In this document: positions 30,164 through 39,900 of the stretch, one piece after another
Position numbering within the stretch: position 1 is the stretch's first letter
Layout of the letters: each line of letters opens with the position of its first letter
Source of the DNA: a virus
IMG/VR virus record: IMGVR_UViG_3300048929_000769
Span: 1-47,873 of that record
Direction: 5' to 3' (one strand)
DNA length: 47,873 nucleotides
Made by a program: the position numbers and the translations under genes
The notes under the pieces: model-generated
Database searches by the model: none
What the model was told of the DNA's origin: nothing
What the model saw: the letters and a program-made list of their open reading frames with translations, nothing else

Positions 30164-31393
30164 ATGACACATAAACTGAAGGATGCAAAGATCACACACT
30201 TGTCGCTAGTAGATAAGGGTGCTAATGGTGTACCGTTTGCCATCATTAAGGCAGCAGGCAAGAATGCTATTCAGAAGCAAGTCCAGATTGCCAAAATGGA
30301 TGATACGAAGCACATTGTAATCGGTGTGGTTTATCAACCTGATATTGAGGATGCCCATGGTGATATGATGGATGCGGTTGAGATTGAAAAGGCAGCTCAC
30401 TTGTTTATGGAGAATCAACACACGTATAACATCGATAAGCAACACGATTTGGATACTGATAAGGGTTATGTAGTTGAATCCTACGTTGCACCATGCGATA
30501 TGGAAATTGGTGAACAAGTGATTGCAAAAGGCTCATGGGTTGCAGGTGTCAAAGTTACAGACGATGATACTTGGGAAGACATCCAGAAAGGTGAAATTAC
30601 AGGTTTTTCGATGTGGGGCATAGGTAAGCGTGAGGAAGTCGAAGATGATACTGAAGTATCCAAGGGGCTTCTGCATAACATCAAAAAAGCAATTAATGCA
30701 GCCTTGTCGCCCATCATTAAAGGTGCTGTAGCTGACAAATACAATAAGAACCGAAAGAACCGTGAATTTTGGGCAGCGCAAGATGCCTTGAACGCGGTTC
30801 TTTTTCGTTGGGACTCATGGGAATCAGGAATGGAAACTGACTCAGAAATTATTCGAGAAGCCTTGCAAGATTTTGTTGAGATTGCCCAAGAGGTTTTGCT
30901 GCAAGAAGACATTGTTAAAGCAATTGGAAAACCAACTGAACAAATTGCTAAGGCAGGTAAAAAGCTCTCGAGCGGCAATTCCAAGCATTTAGATGATGCT
31001 ATTGCTGCTTTAACAACACTTAAAAATAATACGGCTGAAGAAGAGCCAGTGGAGGATGACGATTTGAAAGCAGAGGACATTGCAAAAGCTGTACAAATTG
31101 CTGTAGCACCTATTGTTAAACAAGTGGAGAACTTAGCTGCTGACGTAACAGAATTGAAGAAGCAGGATGGTGAGGGAATTGAACCAGGCGTTAATGCAGA
31201 AGGTGAAGTTACACCGCAACCTGATGCTTTGACTGATGCCATCACAAAAGCGCTTGCTCCGTTGACGGAACAAATGAGTACGTTGGCTGCGGATGTACAA
31301 CTTGTAAAAAATAGTCGTGGCGGTTCTGCTCAAGGTGGAGCTATTGACGATATTCAAAAATCTAACGGAGTAAGCTTCAGCGGTTTGCTGTAG
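30164..31393 (+). CDS. xkdF: XkdF-type head maturation protease / scaffold
   Basis: A 409-aa protein. The N-terminal 165 residues match the XkdF putative serine protease domain (ITHLSLVDKGANGVPF, GVVYQPDIEDAHGDMM, NIDKQHD, GEITGFSMWG). The C-terminal half is helical and charged, scaffold-like. Such fusion proteins shape the procapsid, then process it. ATG 30164 is spaced well from GAGGAGG; a GTG at 30152 overlaps that site. It is next to the major capsid gene. Confidence 0.88.
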   Translation: MTHKLKDAKITHLSLVDKGANGVPFAIIKAAGKNAIQKQVQIAKMDDTKHIVIGVVYQPDIEDAHGDMMDAVEIEKAAHLFMENQHTYNIDKQHDLDTDKGYVVESYVAPCDMEIGEQVIAKGSWVAGVKVTDDDTWEDIQKGEITGFSMWGIGKREEVEDDTEVSKGLLHNIKKAINAALSPIIKGAVADKYNKNRKNREFWAAQDALNAVLFRWDSWESGMETDSEIIREALQDFVEIAQEVLLQEDIVKAIGKPTEQIAKAGKKLSSGNSKHLDDAIAALTTLKNNTAEEEPVEDDDLKAEDIAKAVQIAVAPIVKQVENLAADVTELKKQDGEGIEPGVNAEGEVTPQPDALTDAITKALAPLTEQMSTLAADVQLVKNSRGGSAQGGAIDDIQKSNGVSFSGLL

Positions 31394-31427
31394 TTTAATC
31401 CAAATTTGAGAGGAGATTAATAATTTT

Positions 31428-32360
31428 ATGAGAACTAACGGACAAATTGCTAAATCAACCACTGTTACAACGATGGACCAACCTGCACTTAACTATGAGC
31501 AAGTAGATGCATTTATGACCATGGCTTATGAATCTACGGAGTTCCTGAAAGGAATTCGTACTATTACTCGTGATAGTGCTAAAGGTACAATTGATAAAAT
31601 TGGTGTCACTGGCCGCAATCTTCGGGGCAAGGTAGAAAACAACATGGCTACCAATATCACAGGTCCAACATTCCCACAAGTACCTTATGCTGTATCACCT
31701 GTTGTACTTCCTTTCGAAATTACTGAAGAATTTATTCGTCAGACGCAACGTGTTCGTGGGCAAGATGCCGAGAGTATCATCATGACGGCCATGACGAAGA
31801 ACTACGGTGATAATATGCAGGACTTGGGCTTTAACGGGGATACTGATACACTAAACACTGATCCAGATTACGACTTTTTGAAAATTAATGATGGATGGTT
31901 GAAAGTCGCAAAGGCAAAAGGCAATGTCATTGACTGGTCAACACTTCCAGTCGATAAAAAGGTGGGTATCTTCTTTGAACTGGAACGTTCTATTCCGACG
32001 CGTCTACGTGCAGCTGGGATATTCAAATATTTTATGCATCCTAACACGTTTTCTGAACGACTTCAGAAGCTGGCTGAGAAAGATACCAGTGCATCGATTC
32101 AATTGCAAATCCTTGGTGGGGTAAAGAAGATCAACTCATATGAGGTTGAGGAAGTAGCACATATGCCTGAAGGTTCGGTGATCTTTACGTATCATCAGAA
32201 CTTTGCATTGGTGAATACCTATGACATGCAGATCAGAAAAACAACTGAAGGTAAAGAAGCTATTTACGCAGACAAACGTTTTTATGCTATCCATTCTGAT
32301 CTTGATTCTATTTTTGAAGAACCTGCAGCAGTAGGTTATGCGGAAGGGGTGACGTTCTGA
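31428..32360 (+). CDS. xkdG: Major capsid protein
   Basis: A 310-aa HK97-fold-type capsid protein in the XkdG/YqbE position. Features are QPALNYEQVDAFMTMAYEST at the N-terminus and IIMTAMTKNYGDNMQDLGFN and MHPNTFSERLQKLAEK further on. It is preceded by GAGAGGAG and followed directly by the head-completion genes. Builds the shell. Confidence 0.9.
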   Translation: MRTNGQIAKSTTVTTMDQPALNYEQVDAFMTMAYESTEFLKGIRTITRDSAKGTIDKIGVTGRNLRGKVENNMATNITGPTFPQVPYAVSPVVLPFEITEEFIRQTQRVRGQDAESIIMTAMTKNYGDNMQDLGFNGDTDTLNTDPDYDFLKINDGWLKVAKAKGNVIDWSTLPVDKKVGIFFELERSIPTRLRAAGIFKYFMHPNTFSERLQKLAEKDTSASIQLQILGGVKKINSYEVEEVAHMPEGSVIFTYHQNFALVNTYDMQIRKTTEGKEAIYADKRFYAIHSDLDSIFEEPAAVGYAEGVTF

Positions 32361-32707
32361 TGCCATACATCACATACCGCGGAACCAATGCATCCCTAAT
32401 GCTTCATGGGATCCGTTTCATAGCCAACACTCCTGTTTTAGTCCAAAGTGAATCAGTGACTAAACTTTTTCGTGATCGGAATGATTTTGATGTTGAAGAG
32501 AACAAGACTGTTCCGATTGAAGAAATGACTGTACCACAGCTTAAGGAAAAGGCTAAGTTAGCTGGAATTGAGGGCTTTGCTGACATGAAAAAGGCAGAGT
32601 TGATAACTGCACTGACAGGTGATGACACACCGCCAGCAGATGAATTGAACAAAAAGCAGGGAGCTGACGGTAAAAATGCTGACAGCAACAATCCTCCAAC
32701 AGCGTAG
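32360..32707 (+). CDS. YqbF-like protein with HeH/Rho-N-like domain
   Basis: A 115-aa protein with strands first and, at about 53-83, MTVPQLKEKAKLAGIEGFAD ... KKAELITAL, a HeH/SAP/Rho-N-like helix-extension-helix that may bind nucleic acid. YqbF of the skin element has the same place and domain. Overlaps the capsid gene stop (TGATG). Confidence 0.75.
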   Translation: MPYITYRGTNASLMLHGIRFIANTPVLVQSESVTKLFRDRNDFDVEENKTVPIEEMTVPQLKEKAKLAGIEGFADMKKAELITALTGDDTPPADELNKKQGADGKNADSNNPPTA

Positions 32708-33062
32708 TCGTGTAACGCCAATTCAGGAGGCGTCTGAAGAACTCCTTAAACAGTACATTGATGACGCCCAAGTACGAATTGAATTGTACTTGCCCATACC
32801 GTTTCCCGAAGTTGTAGATCGACAACTCATGTTAGCTTGGGTGAAATTAGCTGAAGGGCTTGCTCTACAGGACAGTGAGGAATACTTGGCTGCTGTAGCT
32901 CGTAATTATGCATCTGAGAGTGATGGAGCTTGGACATATACAAGGCAAGCAATTGCAGGTAAAACCACAGGTAACCCGGATGTGGATGCAATACTATTCC
33001 TTTGGGTGAAAAAGCAGCAAGAAGGCCCTGACGATGGTAACATCAGGGCTTATTTGTTATGA
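32676..33062 (+). CDS. Head-tail adaptor, YqbG-like
   Basis: A 128-aa helical protein (PIQEASEELLKQYIDDAQVRIELYL) in the position of YqbG/DUF3199, first head-completion protein attached to the portal. Overlaps the YqbF-like gene by 32 bases and the next by 4. Confidence 0.72.
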   Translation: MLTATILQQRSRVTPIQEASEELLKQYIDDAQVRIELYLPIPFPEVVDRQLMLAWVKLAEGLALQDSEEYLAAVARNYASESDGAWTYTRQAIAGKTTGNPDVDAILFLWVKKQQEGPDDGNIRAYLL

Positions 33063-33382
33063 ATCATCGTCTTAAAATACCGCTTGCTGTTTATCGGGTG
33101 GGAAGCAAGCGGGATGATGATAATCTGTTCAACAATAGAAAAAGCAGTAAAATTGCTGATTTGAAATGTTTTGTTGTTAAAACAGAGACAACGCAGAAAT
33201 TAGACTCTAACCCAGTAGTATACATCGTTAAGAAAACTATTGGTGTGGCTAAGACAGCAGATGTGCAACTTAGTGATGAGGTAGTACTTTTTGGTAGGAG
33301 ATATTTAGTCATTGATTCAAACCCGCGTCGTTACTGGCGTGAATTGCTTGTGACATGTGAGGTGAAGGGCAATGATCGTTAA
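33059..33382 (+). CDS. xkdH: Head closure protein, XkdH/YqbH-like
   Basis: A 107-aa beta-rich protein (KIPLAVYRV, TADVQLSDEVVLFGRRYLVI) in the XkdH (DUF3599) slot. Expected to close the connector and hold packaged DNA. Coupled by overlaps on both sides. Confidence 0.72.
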   Translation: MNHRLKIPLAVYRVGSKRDDDNLFNNRKSSKIADLKCFVVKTETTQKLDSNPVVYIVKKTIGVAKTADVQLSDEVVLFGRRYLVIDSNPRRYWRELLVTCEVKGNDR

Positions 33383-33890
33383 TGATTTTGATGGAGTGTC
33401 CAAACGATTTAAAGAAATTGCTGACAGAGGCATGAAGCAAATATTGACGAACATTGCTGAAGCTTTAGGCGAAAGCTTGTTGAATGTAATTATCGATGAA
33501 GTATACAATCAGGAATTAATTGATTCAGGTACAATGTGGAATTCATTCTCTCGTGGGGATAAAAACAATGTATGGGAATGGGACATTGATCGAAATGCTG
33601 TTACCTTGGAAGTTGGCTCAAATTTAGGTACCGCAGATACAGAGGCATGGAGTTACCCTCGATTAGTGAACGAGGGATACACAATTCATAAGGCCCACTT
33701 TGTACCTGGTTATTGGAATAGTGGTGGCTCCTTTGTTTATGATCGTAACGCAAAAGGTGGATTTATAGCCAAACCAAGGACTTTCATTGGTAGACACTAT
33801 TTTGATATTGCCATCGATGAATTTAAGGGCGGTATGAATGAATTAATCCTAGAACGATTAGAAAAAGAACTAGAGAGGATGTTGCATTGA
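33372..33890 (+). CDS. xkdI: Tail completion protein, XkdI/HK97 gp10-like
   Basis: A 172-aa protein. The N-terminus FDGVSKRFKEIADRGMKQIL and central GTMWNSFSRGD and later FIGRHYFDIAIDEF follow the HK97 gp10/XkdI pattern. Acts at head-tail joining. Overlaps neighbours by 11 and 4 bases. Confidence 0.75.
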   Translation: MIVNDFDGVSKRFKEIADRGMKQILTNIAEALGESLLNVIIDEVYNQELIDSGTMWNSFSRGDKNNVWEWDIDRNAVTLEVGSNLGTADTEAWSYPRLVNEGYTIHKAHFVPGYWNSGGSFVYDRNAKGGFIAKPRTFIGRHYFDIAIDEFKGGMNELILERLEKELERMLH

Positions 33891-34351
33891 TGGACGTTGG
33901 TTTGAAAGTATGGGCTGAAATTGTGCGACAAGTTTATCCTGATCTATCTATTCTAAGAGACCGTTCGCAATGGTTAGCGGGGGACTTTGAACTACCTTCA
34001 GTATTTATTGAAACAGATTTAGTATCGGATCGGGTCCATACTCCACGTGCTGACCGCATCATTGAAGATGTTGGACTTGTCTTTCACTTTGATAAAGAAC
34101 GTGTGACGGAAGAGGATGAAGGGGAACCCATCCCCTTCGATCTAACACCGTTTTTCACCTTTCTACGTCAGCAACGTTTTAACTATGCTTCGAAGAAATT
34201 TGGCATTGCTATGGTCATAGAACCACCAAGAACTAGACCACATAAGGATAAAGTAGAAGTCACATTTCGCTATTCGTATCTTTTGAATGTACCGAAAATA
34301 TCAGTGCAAAAAATTAATGAATTTAATATCGCTTATGAGAAAGGAGTTTGA
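33887..34351 (+). CDS. xkdJ: Tail terminator-like protein, XkdJ/YqbJ-like
   Basis: A 154-aa protein in XkdJ position with GLKVWAEIVRQVYPDLSI and strands RPHKDKVEVTFRYSYLL. Expected to cap the tail tube at the head end. Starts in an ATGATG overlap with the preceding gene. Confidence 0.72.
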   Translation: MMDVGLKVWAEIVRQVYPDLSILRDRSQWLAGDFELPSVFIETDLVSDRVHTPRADRIIEDVGLVFHFDKERVTEEDEGEPIPFDLTPFFTFLRQQRFNYASKKFGIAMVIEPPRTRPHKDKVEVTFRYSYLLNVPKISVQKINEFNIAYEKGV

Positions 34352-34354
34352 ATC

Positions 34355-34600
34355 ATGAGCACCACACGCAAAGAGAAGTTTCCAACTACACCAAAAGAGT
34401 TGGATAAGCGGACTAAAAAAGAATGGATTGAGGGCGCTGTCGCCTTGAAGCATGAACGCTTTGAGGTGGCGGGCGCCCTTTTTAATTGCAATCCAGATGA
34501 ACTACTGTCACAACAAGAAGTTGAAAAGCGTTTGGATGCATATTTAAATCCAACAGTAACTCAAAGGGAGGAAATAGTAGATGTCAATTCAAAGGAATAG
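34355..34600 (+). CDS. YqzN/YkzM-like small tail protein
   Basis: An 81-aa protein between XkdJ- and XkdK-like genes, exactly where skin and PBSX carry yqzN/ykzM. The core EWIEGAVALKHERFEVAGALF with a later QQEVEKRLDAYL matches that small domain pattern. Function unknown. Overlaps the sheath gene by 20 bases. Confidence 0.65.
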   Translation: MSTTRKEKFPTTPKELDKRTKKEWIEGAVALKHERFEVAGALFNCNPDELLSQQEVEKRLDAYLNPTVTQREEIVDVNSKE

Positions 34601-35933
34601 AGCTGGTGGTTATGTTGATTTGATTGCTCTTGCAAAATCAAGAGTGACTCCAGTAACAGGTAGGGTTTTAATTCCCTATCAAAGTGAGTGGGGAGCGCCT
34701 AACCAAGCTGTGGACATGGCCAATACAGCCGAACGTTTAAAAGAGTCAGGTCTATTGGTAGATGAGCTGGAGTTAGCATCAGAAACTGGGGCTACTGTAG
34801 TAGGGTATCGTGTTACGAATGGTGAAGAAAAGGTTGCATCAGTTACTGTGGCTGATAGCTACACGATCGAAGCTCGTTATCCTGGATTGCGCGGAAACGA
34901 CTTTGAATATATGATTCGTGCAAGTTTGGTTGATGCAAGCAAAAAAGAAATCATTATTCGAGACATTAAAGGCATCTACGATACAGAGACATTTCTTGTG
35001 ACAGATAAAGTGACGGCTGGGGAAACATTGAAGAAGTCTAATATGGTTCGTTTTAAATCTATTGGTTCAGTGGATTTAGTTGACGTAGCTTTTACACAAC
35101 TTTCAGGTGCAGTAACTGGCACAGCGATCATAACAGCGTCTGATTGGAGTCGCATTTTTAATCGCATCGATGGATTAGTTTTTGATGTGGTGTATTTACC
35201 TTCAACAAATGCTGCTGTACAAGCTGCCGCTAAACAATGGCTCCTTGATCGCCGTACAAAAGCTCGTAGGCTTGCTCAGTTAGTTGTGGCCGGTCTTGAT
35301 TTAGACGATACCGACATTGAAAAACATAATGCTCGAAGTCGTGCGATGAATGCTAGATTCATCGTCAATTGTTCCATTGCTGGTACACATACCAACGGAA
35401 AAACATATAATTCTGTGCAATGGGCTGCTTGGTTAGCAGGTTTGATGGCGGGTACACCTGCAAATAAATCTTTTACTGGTGTTAAGGTTCCAATGACTCA
35501 GGCTGTTATCGATTGGAGTCATAGTGAGGTCATGAAAGGTCTTGCAGAGGGTACGCTAATGGCAACACGAGATGGCTATGATTACATCATTGAGTCTGCG
35601 GTCAATACATTGACAACATTGGCTGAGGGTGAGCGTGAGGATTACGGTAAAATTCGTGTATCAATGACGATAGATCAAATTCTCAATGACATTTATGGCG
35701 CTGCTAAAAAACAAAAAGCAAAGCTAGATAATGATAAGGGTGGCAGAGGAATGTTTATAGCTACCGTCCTAGAATATTTAGCTATCCGCAGAGGCCAGAA
35801 AGCAATTGATGAAGGATACACATTTATAGAAGACCCTGACCAAACAAGTGACTTCGATTATGCGTACTTCAAATTATTGGCTAAACCGCTTGATGCTATT
35901 GAAGCATTCTATATCAAATGGGAGGTAGCATAG
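34581..35933 (+). CDS. xkdK: Tail sheath protein
   Basis: A 450-aa contractile sheath protein, XkdK type: N-terminal RVTPVTGRVLIPYQSEWGAP, long beta/alpha middle, C-terminal DPDQTSDFDYAYFKLLAKPL. Presence of sheath proves a myovirus-type contractile tail. GGGAGGAAATAG precedes ATG 34581. Confidence 0.92.
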   Translation: MSIQRNRAGGYVDLIALAKSRVTPVTGRVLIPYQSEWGAPNQAVDMANTAERLKESGLLVDELELASETGATVVGYRVTNGEEKVASVTVADSYTIEARYPGLRGNDFEYMIRASLVDASKKEIIIRDIKGIYDTETFLVTDKVTAGETLKKSNMVRFKSIGSVDLVDVAFTQLSGAVTGTAIITASDWSRIFNRIDGLVFDVVYLPSTNAAVQAAAKQWLLDRRTKARRLAQLVVAGLDLDDTDIEKHNARSRAMNARFIVNCSIAGTHTNGKTYNSVQWAAWLAGLMAGTPANKSFTGVKVPMTQAVIDWSHSEVMKGLAEGTLMATRDGYDYIIESAVNTLTTLAEGEREDYGKIRVSMTIDQILNDIYGAAKKQKAKLDNDKGGRGMFIATVLEYLAIRRGQKAIDEGYTFIEDPDQTSDFDYAYFKLLAKPLDAIEAFYIKWEVA

Positions 35934-35936
35934 TAG

Positions 35937-36380
35937 ATGGAAAGAGAACTTATTGGACGAAACTTATCTGCACAGGATGATAATGGGGATGACATTCAAA
36001 CAATTAAGGAAGTTGAAGTCCTCTTGAAACCTGAAAACTTGGATATTGTTCGAGCCGGGCGTATGGCTAAAACAAAGCAACTAACAGGCTATGAAATTTC
36101 CGTCAAGTTAGTTATGTCTAAATTAGAGTCACGACTACGGTATCGGCTTTTGGATGACTTTAAGGCAGGGAAAACAATGTTTCTTGAACGAATTACTGGA
36201 TCACTTGAGGATAAAATTACAAGCAATGTAGAACGTGTACTGATTACAGGTATTCATATTCATGGTGATATTGATATTTTGGTGGCTAAGATAGACGAAA
36301 ATAACGGTATTGATATTACATTAGAGGGTACTGCTACAGACTTCGATTTTGTAGACAAATTCCCTGACTATATGGCATAG
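35937..36380 (+). CDS. xkdM: Tail tube protein
   Basis: A 147-aa XkdM-type tube subunit directly after sheath (AGRMAKTKQLTGYEISVKLV; ESRLRYRLLDDFKAGKT). It polymerises around the tape measure protein. A strong terminator overlaps its stop codon, so it probably sets high expression of sheath and tube relative to what follows. Confidence 0.9.
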   Translation: MERELIGRNLSAQDDNGDDIQTIKEVEVLLKPENLDIVRAGRMAKTKQLTGYEISVKLVMSKLESRLRYRLLDDFKAGKTMFLERITGSLEDKITSNVERVLITGIHIHGDIDILVAKIDENNGIDITLEGTATDFDFVDKFPDYMA

Positions 36381-36407
36381 AGAACGGTTCTTCCGTTCTC
36401 TTTTTTT
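36379..36407 (+). terminator. Strong terminator after the tube gene
   Basis: AGAGAACGG (36379-36387), loop TTCTT, CCGTTCTCT (36393-36401), then T7. Perfect 9-bp stem and T-tract. Transcripts for the tail genes downstream must read through or start anew. Confidence 0.92.
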
Positions 36408-36439
36408 ATATCCTAAATAAAACACTGGAGGAATTTATA

Positions 36440-36850
36440 ATGAGCGACAAATTGCAAAAATACTTATCTGCTGGAACAAAATCTGATAAACCTGAGCAAA
36501 TTGAAGTAACTGTTGATGGTGAAAAGTGGTCTGTACGTCGTCTTACAACAATGGATATTCGCCGTTGTTATGATGTTTCATTCTATGAGGACGGATCTGC
36601 TAAAGAAACTTTTAATGAGATTGACGCCATGATTGTTCGTGCGACAGAACATGATTTTGACTGGAACAATACAGAGCTTTTAAAAGCGTTTAATTGCATT
36701 AATAAAAATGAGCTTCCGCCACGAATGTTAAGTAATCCTGATGATTATGCTGTATTGTCCAAGGCTGTTCGCAACTTCCAAGAAACAAAGGAAGAGTTGC
36801 TTAAAGAAGCAAAAAACTCATCAGGCGAGACGGAGAAGCAAGCTGGATAG
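36440..36850 (+). CDS. xkdN: Tail assembly chaperone (short form)
   Basis: A 136-aa XkdN-type protein; ATG 36440 behind TGGAGGAATT. N-terminal half is strands (KPEQIEVTVDGEKWSVRRL), C-terminal half helical. It binds the tape measure protein during tail assembly. Near its end is the heptamer A-AAA-AAC in phase, producing a longer frameshift form (see separate entry). Confidence 0.85.
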   Translation: MSDKLQKYLSAGTKSDKPEQIEVTVDGEKWSVRRLTTMDIRRCYDVSFYEDGSAKETFNEIDAMIVRATEHDFDWNNTELLKAFNCINKNELPPRMLSNPDDYAVLSKAVRNFQETKEELLKEAKNSSGETEKQAG

Positions 36851-36984
36851 CGTCCTTTTGGATTAATCAGAAGAAATTGCCTGCGGAAGTCTTGCCTTAT
36901 GAAATCAATTTGAATCGGCAGTACTATTTTTGTTTGGCCGCATCCATGTTAGCAGAAGAAGAACAAAAGAAATTAAATAGATAG
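36440..36984 (+). CDS. Tail assembly chaperone, -1 frameshift fusion
   Basis: A -1 shift at A-AAA-AAC (36811-36817) bypasses the stop at 36848-36850 and adds 55 codons ending at TAG 36982-36984, giving 181 aa. The added part is coherent protein: SWIASFWINQKKLPAEVLPY then a helix CLAASMLAEEEQKKLN. It fills the gap up to the tape measure gene, with no start codon and ribosome site of its own. Length, position and slippery site match the G/GT-type chaperone frameshift conserved in tailed phages. Stimulating structure downstream was not identified. Confidence 0.82.
36811..36817 (+). other. Slippery heptamer A-AAA-AAC
   Basis: Zero-frame codons are GCA AAA AAC, so the X-XXY-YYZ rule is met exactly. 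Slippage by -1 opens the downstream frame from CTC at 36817. Confidence 0.85.
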
Positions 36985-36987
36985 GGG

Positions 36988-39900
36988 GTGAAAGTCATAG
37001 CAAACACAGCTAGAATATCAGTCCCTATATCTTTGCAAGACCTTGTAACTGGTCCACTTAAAAAAGTTGAAAAACAATTTCAGCATACACAAGATGATGT
37101 TGTTGGTTTACGAAGAGAAACCGATAAGACCAGCAGAGAAATGATCTCAGGCAATCGAAAAGCTGAAACGACTATAAAAAGTTTAGGGAAAGAGATTGGT
37201 AAAACTTCTGATAAAACTAAAGAGCTTGGAAGATCAAAGGTTTCAAGCATATTTACTAGAGCTAAAAGAGGTGCGGATCAGCTTTATTCTTCTGTTGGTC
37301 GTACAGCTAGTCGTATTAAAGGTATGGCAAGTAATGCGCGTGTCAATTTACGAGCAAATGATAATATTAGTCCTGCCATTGATGGGATATCTTCTAAGTT
37401 AGCGACATTAGCTGCTACAGCAGGAGGTATTGTTTTAGGTGGAGGAATAAAAGATTCTCTATTTGGTGGAGTGACAGACTATTACTCAGAGGTTGCGCGG
37501 AGTGCGGCTTTATTGCCTGAGGATATTAGAACACCTGCTGTGAAAAACGTGGATGATCTCTATAAACAAGGGCTCTTTGCATCAAGAAGTGAAGGTGTAC
37601 AGCAGTTAGCAAATGCAGCTCCTTTGGTTAGAGATAAAAGCAAAATGAACGATTTTGTCAATGAATCAGCCAAGATTCAATATATTAGACCTGATTCCGG
37701 AGCGGAAGAAATTAACAGAGCATTAGCCCAATCAGCAGACACATTCAAAGAATCCTACAGCCAAGTTGCAGACAGTATGATGTATGCCTACAAAGAAGTA
37801 GGCGATAGGCAACAGGATTTATTTGATACGTTTTGGGAGTATTCTGGATATTTTAAAAATGCAGGAACAACATCAGGACAAATGTCTAACTTTTTAGTTA
37901 AAAGTGTACAGGATGGTGCCTTTAACTTTGACAAGCCTGGGGACTTTTTTAAAGAAGTCTTTGGGGTTAAAGCATTGAATCAATCTGACATGGCAAGCTA
38001 CTTTACATCAAGAGGGGCTGGATCAGAGGAAGCCGATCGACAAGCAACTGCATTTAGTGCAGACATCAACTCAGGTGATCAACAACGGATGAAAGGTGCA
38101 TTAGCCGCTTTTATTGGTGATTTAGCTAGTCAAACAGAGGACCAGTTAAAACAATCTTTGGTGACATTGGGTTCCGCTACTGCTGAAGATAACGGATTGG
38201 CAGCACTTAAAAACTATCGTACTGCTTTTGAAGCCGCACCGAGTGATGTTGTAGGTACAACAGATCGCCTTGTTACAGCACAAAAAGAAGCTAATCCTAT
38301 GCAGTCTAGCATCGAAGCCAGGAGACAAGTTGATTTACAGATGCAAGACATTGGTGCTAATTTGTCTACTGCTGCACTTCCAGCACTTCAAGAGTTTAAT
38401 AAATTGATTACTGAGAATAAGGATAGTATTCAAACCTTTGGTTCTACCATTGCTGGATTTATTTCTGGTTTAACTGGTTTTTATAAAGATCATTTTAATG
38501 TCATCAATGGCGTTTTAGGAACTCTTGGAGCAGGATTCTTAGCTAAAAAGGGTTGGGACGGATTTCAAAAGGGAAAGAATGTTGTTGGAAATATTGTAGG
38601 TTTGTTTACTGGTAAAAAAAATAAAAATAAACCAGGCTCAGGTTTGGGTGGTTTGGGAGACATGTTATCACCATCATCTGGTATGACTATTAATGCTAGT
38701 GTTGTATATCTTAACGGTAGCATTGGTGGTGGAATGGGTGGTGATTTTTTTGATGATTTTGATGGGGGTAGTGACAGAAAAAGAGGTAAGGGTACAAGAA
38801 CAAAAAGAACTCGTAGACGTGGCAGAAATAGAAGAAGAGGCATGGGATTTGGCTCAAGGCTAGTATCTGGATTTAAAAATGCAACTGGTGGATTTATGGG
38901 TAATAGAGGCACTTCAATTCTTCAATCCATTGGTAGAGGTACAAAAGCTGGGGGCAATTGGCTATCCAATCTTGGTAAGGGTCTTTTAGGTGGAGGTGGC
39001 AAAGTTCTGAAAGGGGCTGCTCCTATTCTTAAGGGGGTAGTCAAGGGTGCAGGAATTGCGGGAACTATTGCTAATGTAGGTATGAGTGCCTATGATTTAT
39101 ATCAAACTGCCAAAGACAAAGGGATAAGAGAAGCAATCTCAACAAGGGGCGGATCTGTCGCTGGTAGTATCGGTGGTGGAGCAGTTGGGGGTGCTATTGG
39201 CTCATTAGCTGGCCCAATTGGTACAGCAGCAGGTGCAGCAGTCGGAAGCTGGGTTGGAGAGAAACTGGGTAGCTTAGCTGATTCAAGTGGAGCGACTAGG
39301 TGGGTAGTAGATAAAACAGTAGAACTAAAAGATTCTGTTGTTTCCTTAGCCAATAATGTAGGAGATAAATTCAAAAACTTTTTTGGATTTGGTAGTAAGA
39401 AAGAAGAGCCTTCAGTTAATCCTACCGTTAGAAATAAAGTGATTAAGCCTGATTTTAATGTTTCTAATGCGAAGGAAGCTGAAAAGGGTGTTGCTGTTGT
39501 AGGAATTGCGGCCACATTGACTGCTAATAAAACAACTGCAATAGGACAAAAGTCAAAGAAAAGCTTTACAGAGGTTATGAATGGATCTCAAAAAGCAGGT
39601 AAGAGCTTTTCTAATGTCAGTGCTGCCGCGCTTAAGGAATCCAACCAAACAAAACAATATTTAATGAGCTTGAAGAATATTGTCAGCCAAGGCTCTCTAT
39701 GGGGTAGTAATTTAATTTCCATGATGGCTTCAGGGATGCGCAATAGCTTTCCAACTCTAAACAATGCTGTAGGAGCAGCCGCAGGTGTAATTCAAAACTT
39801 TTTAGGCTTCCATTCACCAACTAAAGAAGGTCCTGCATCTGACTCCGATCGATGGGCAGGTAATTTTGTAACGATGTTTGCAGGAGGGTTACGTGCTGAT

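Noticed and set aside
30481-31245. Minus-strand frame of 254 codons across the protease/scaffold gene
   Set aside because: Ser-rich shadow of the helical scaffold half; no ribosome site and overlaps a well-supported gene entirely.
36851-36987. A separate small gene between chaperone and tape measure
   Set aside because: The open frame there has no start codon with ribosome site; it is better explained as the -1 frameshift extension.
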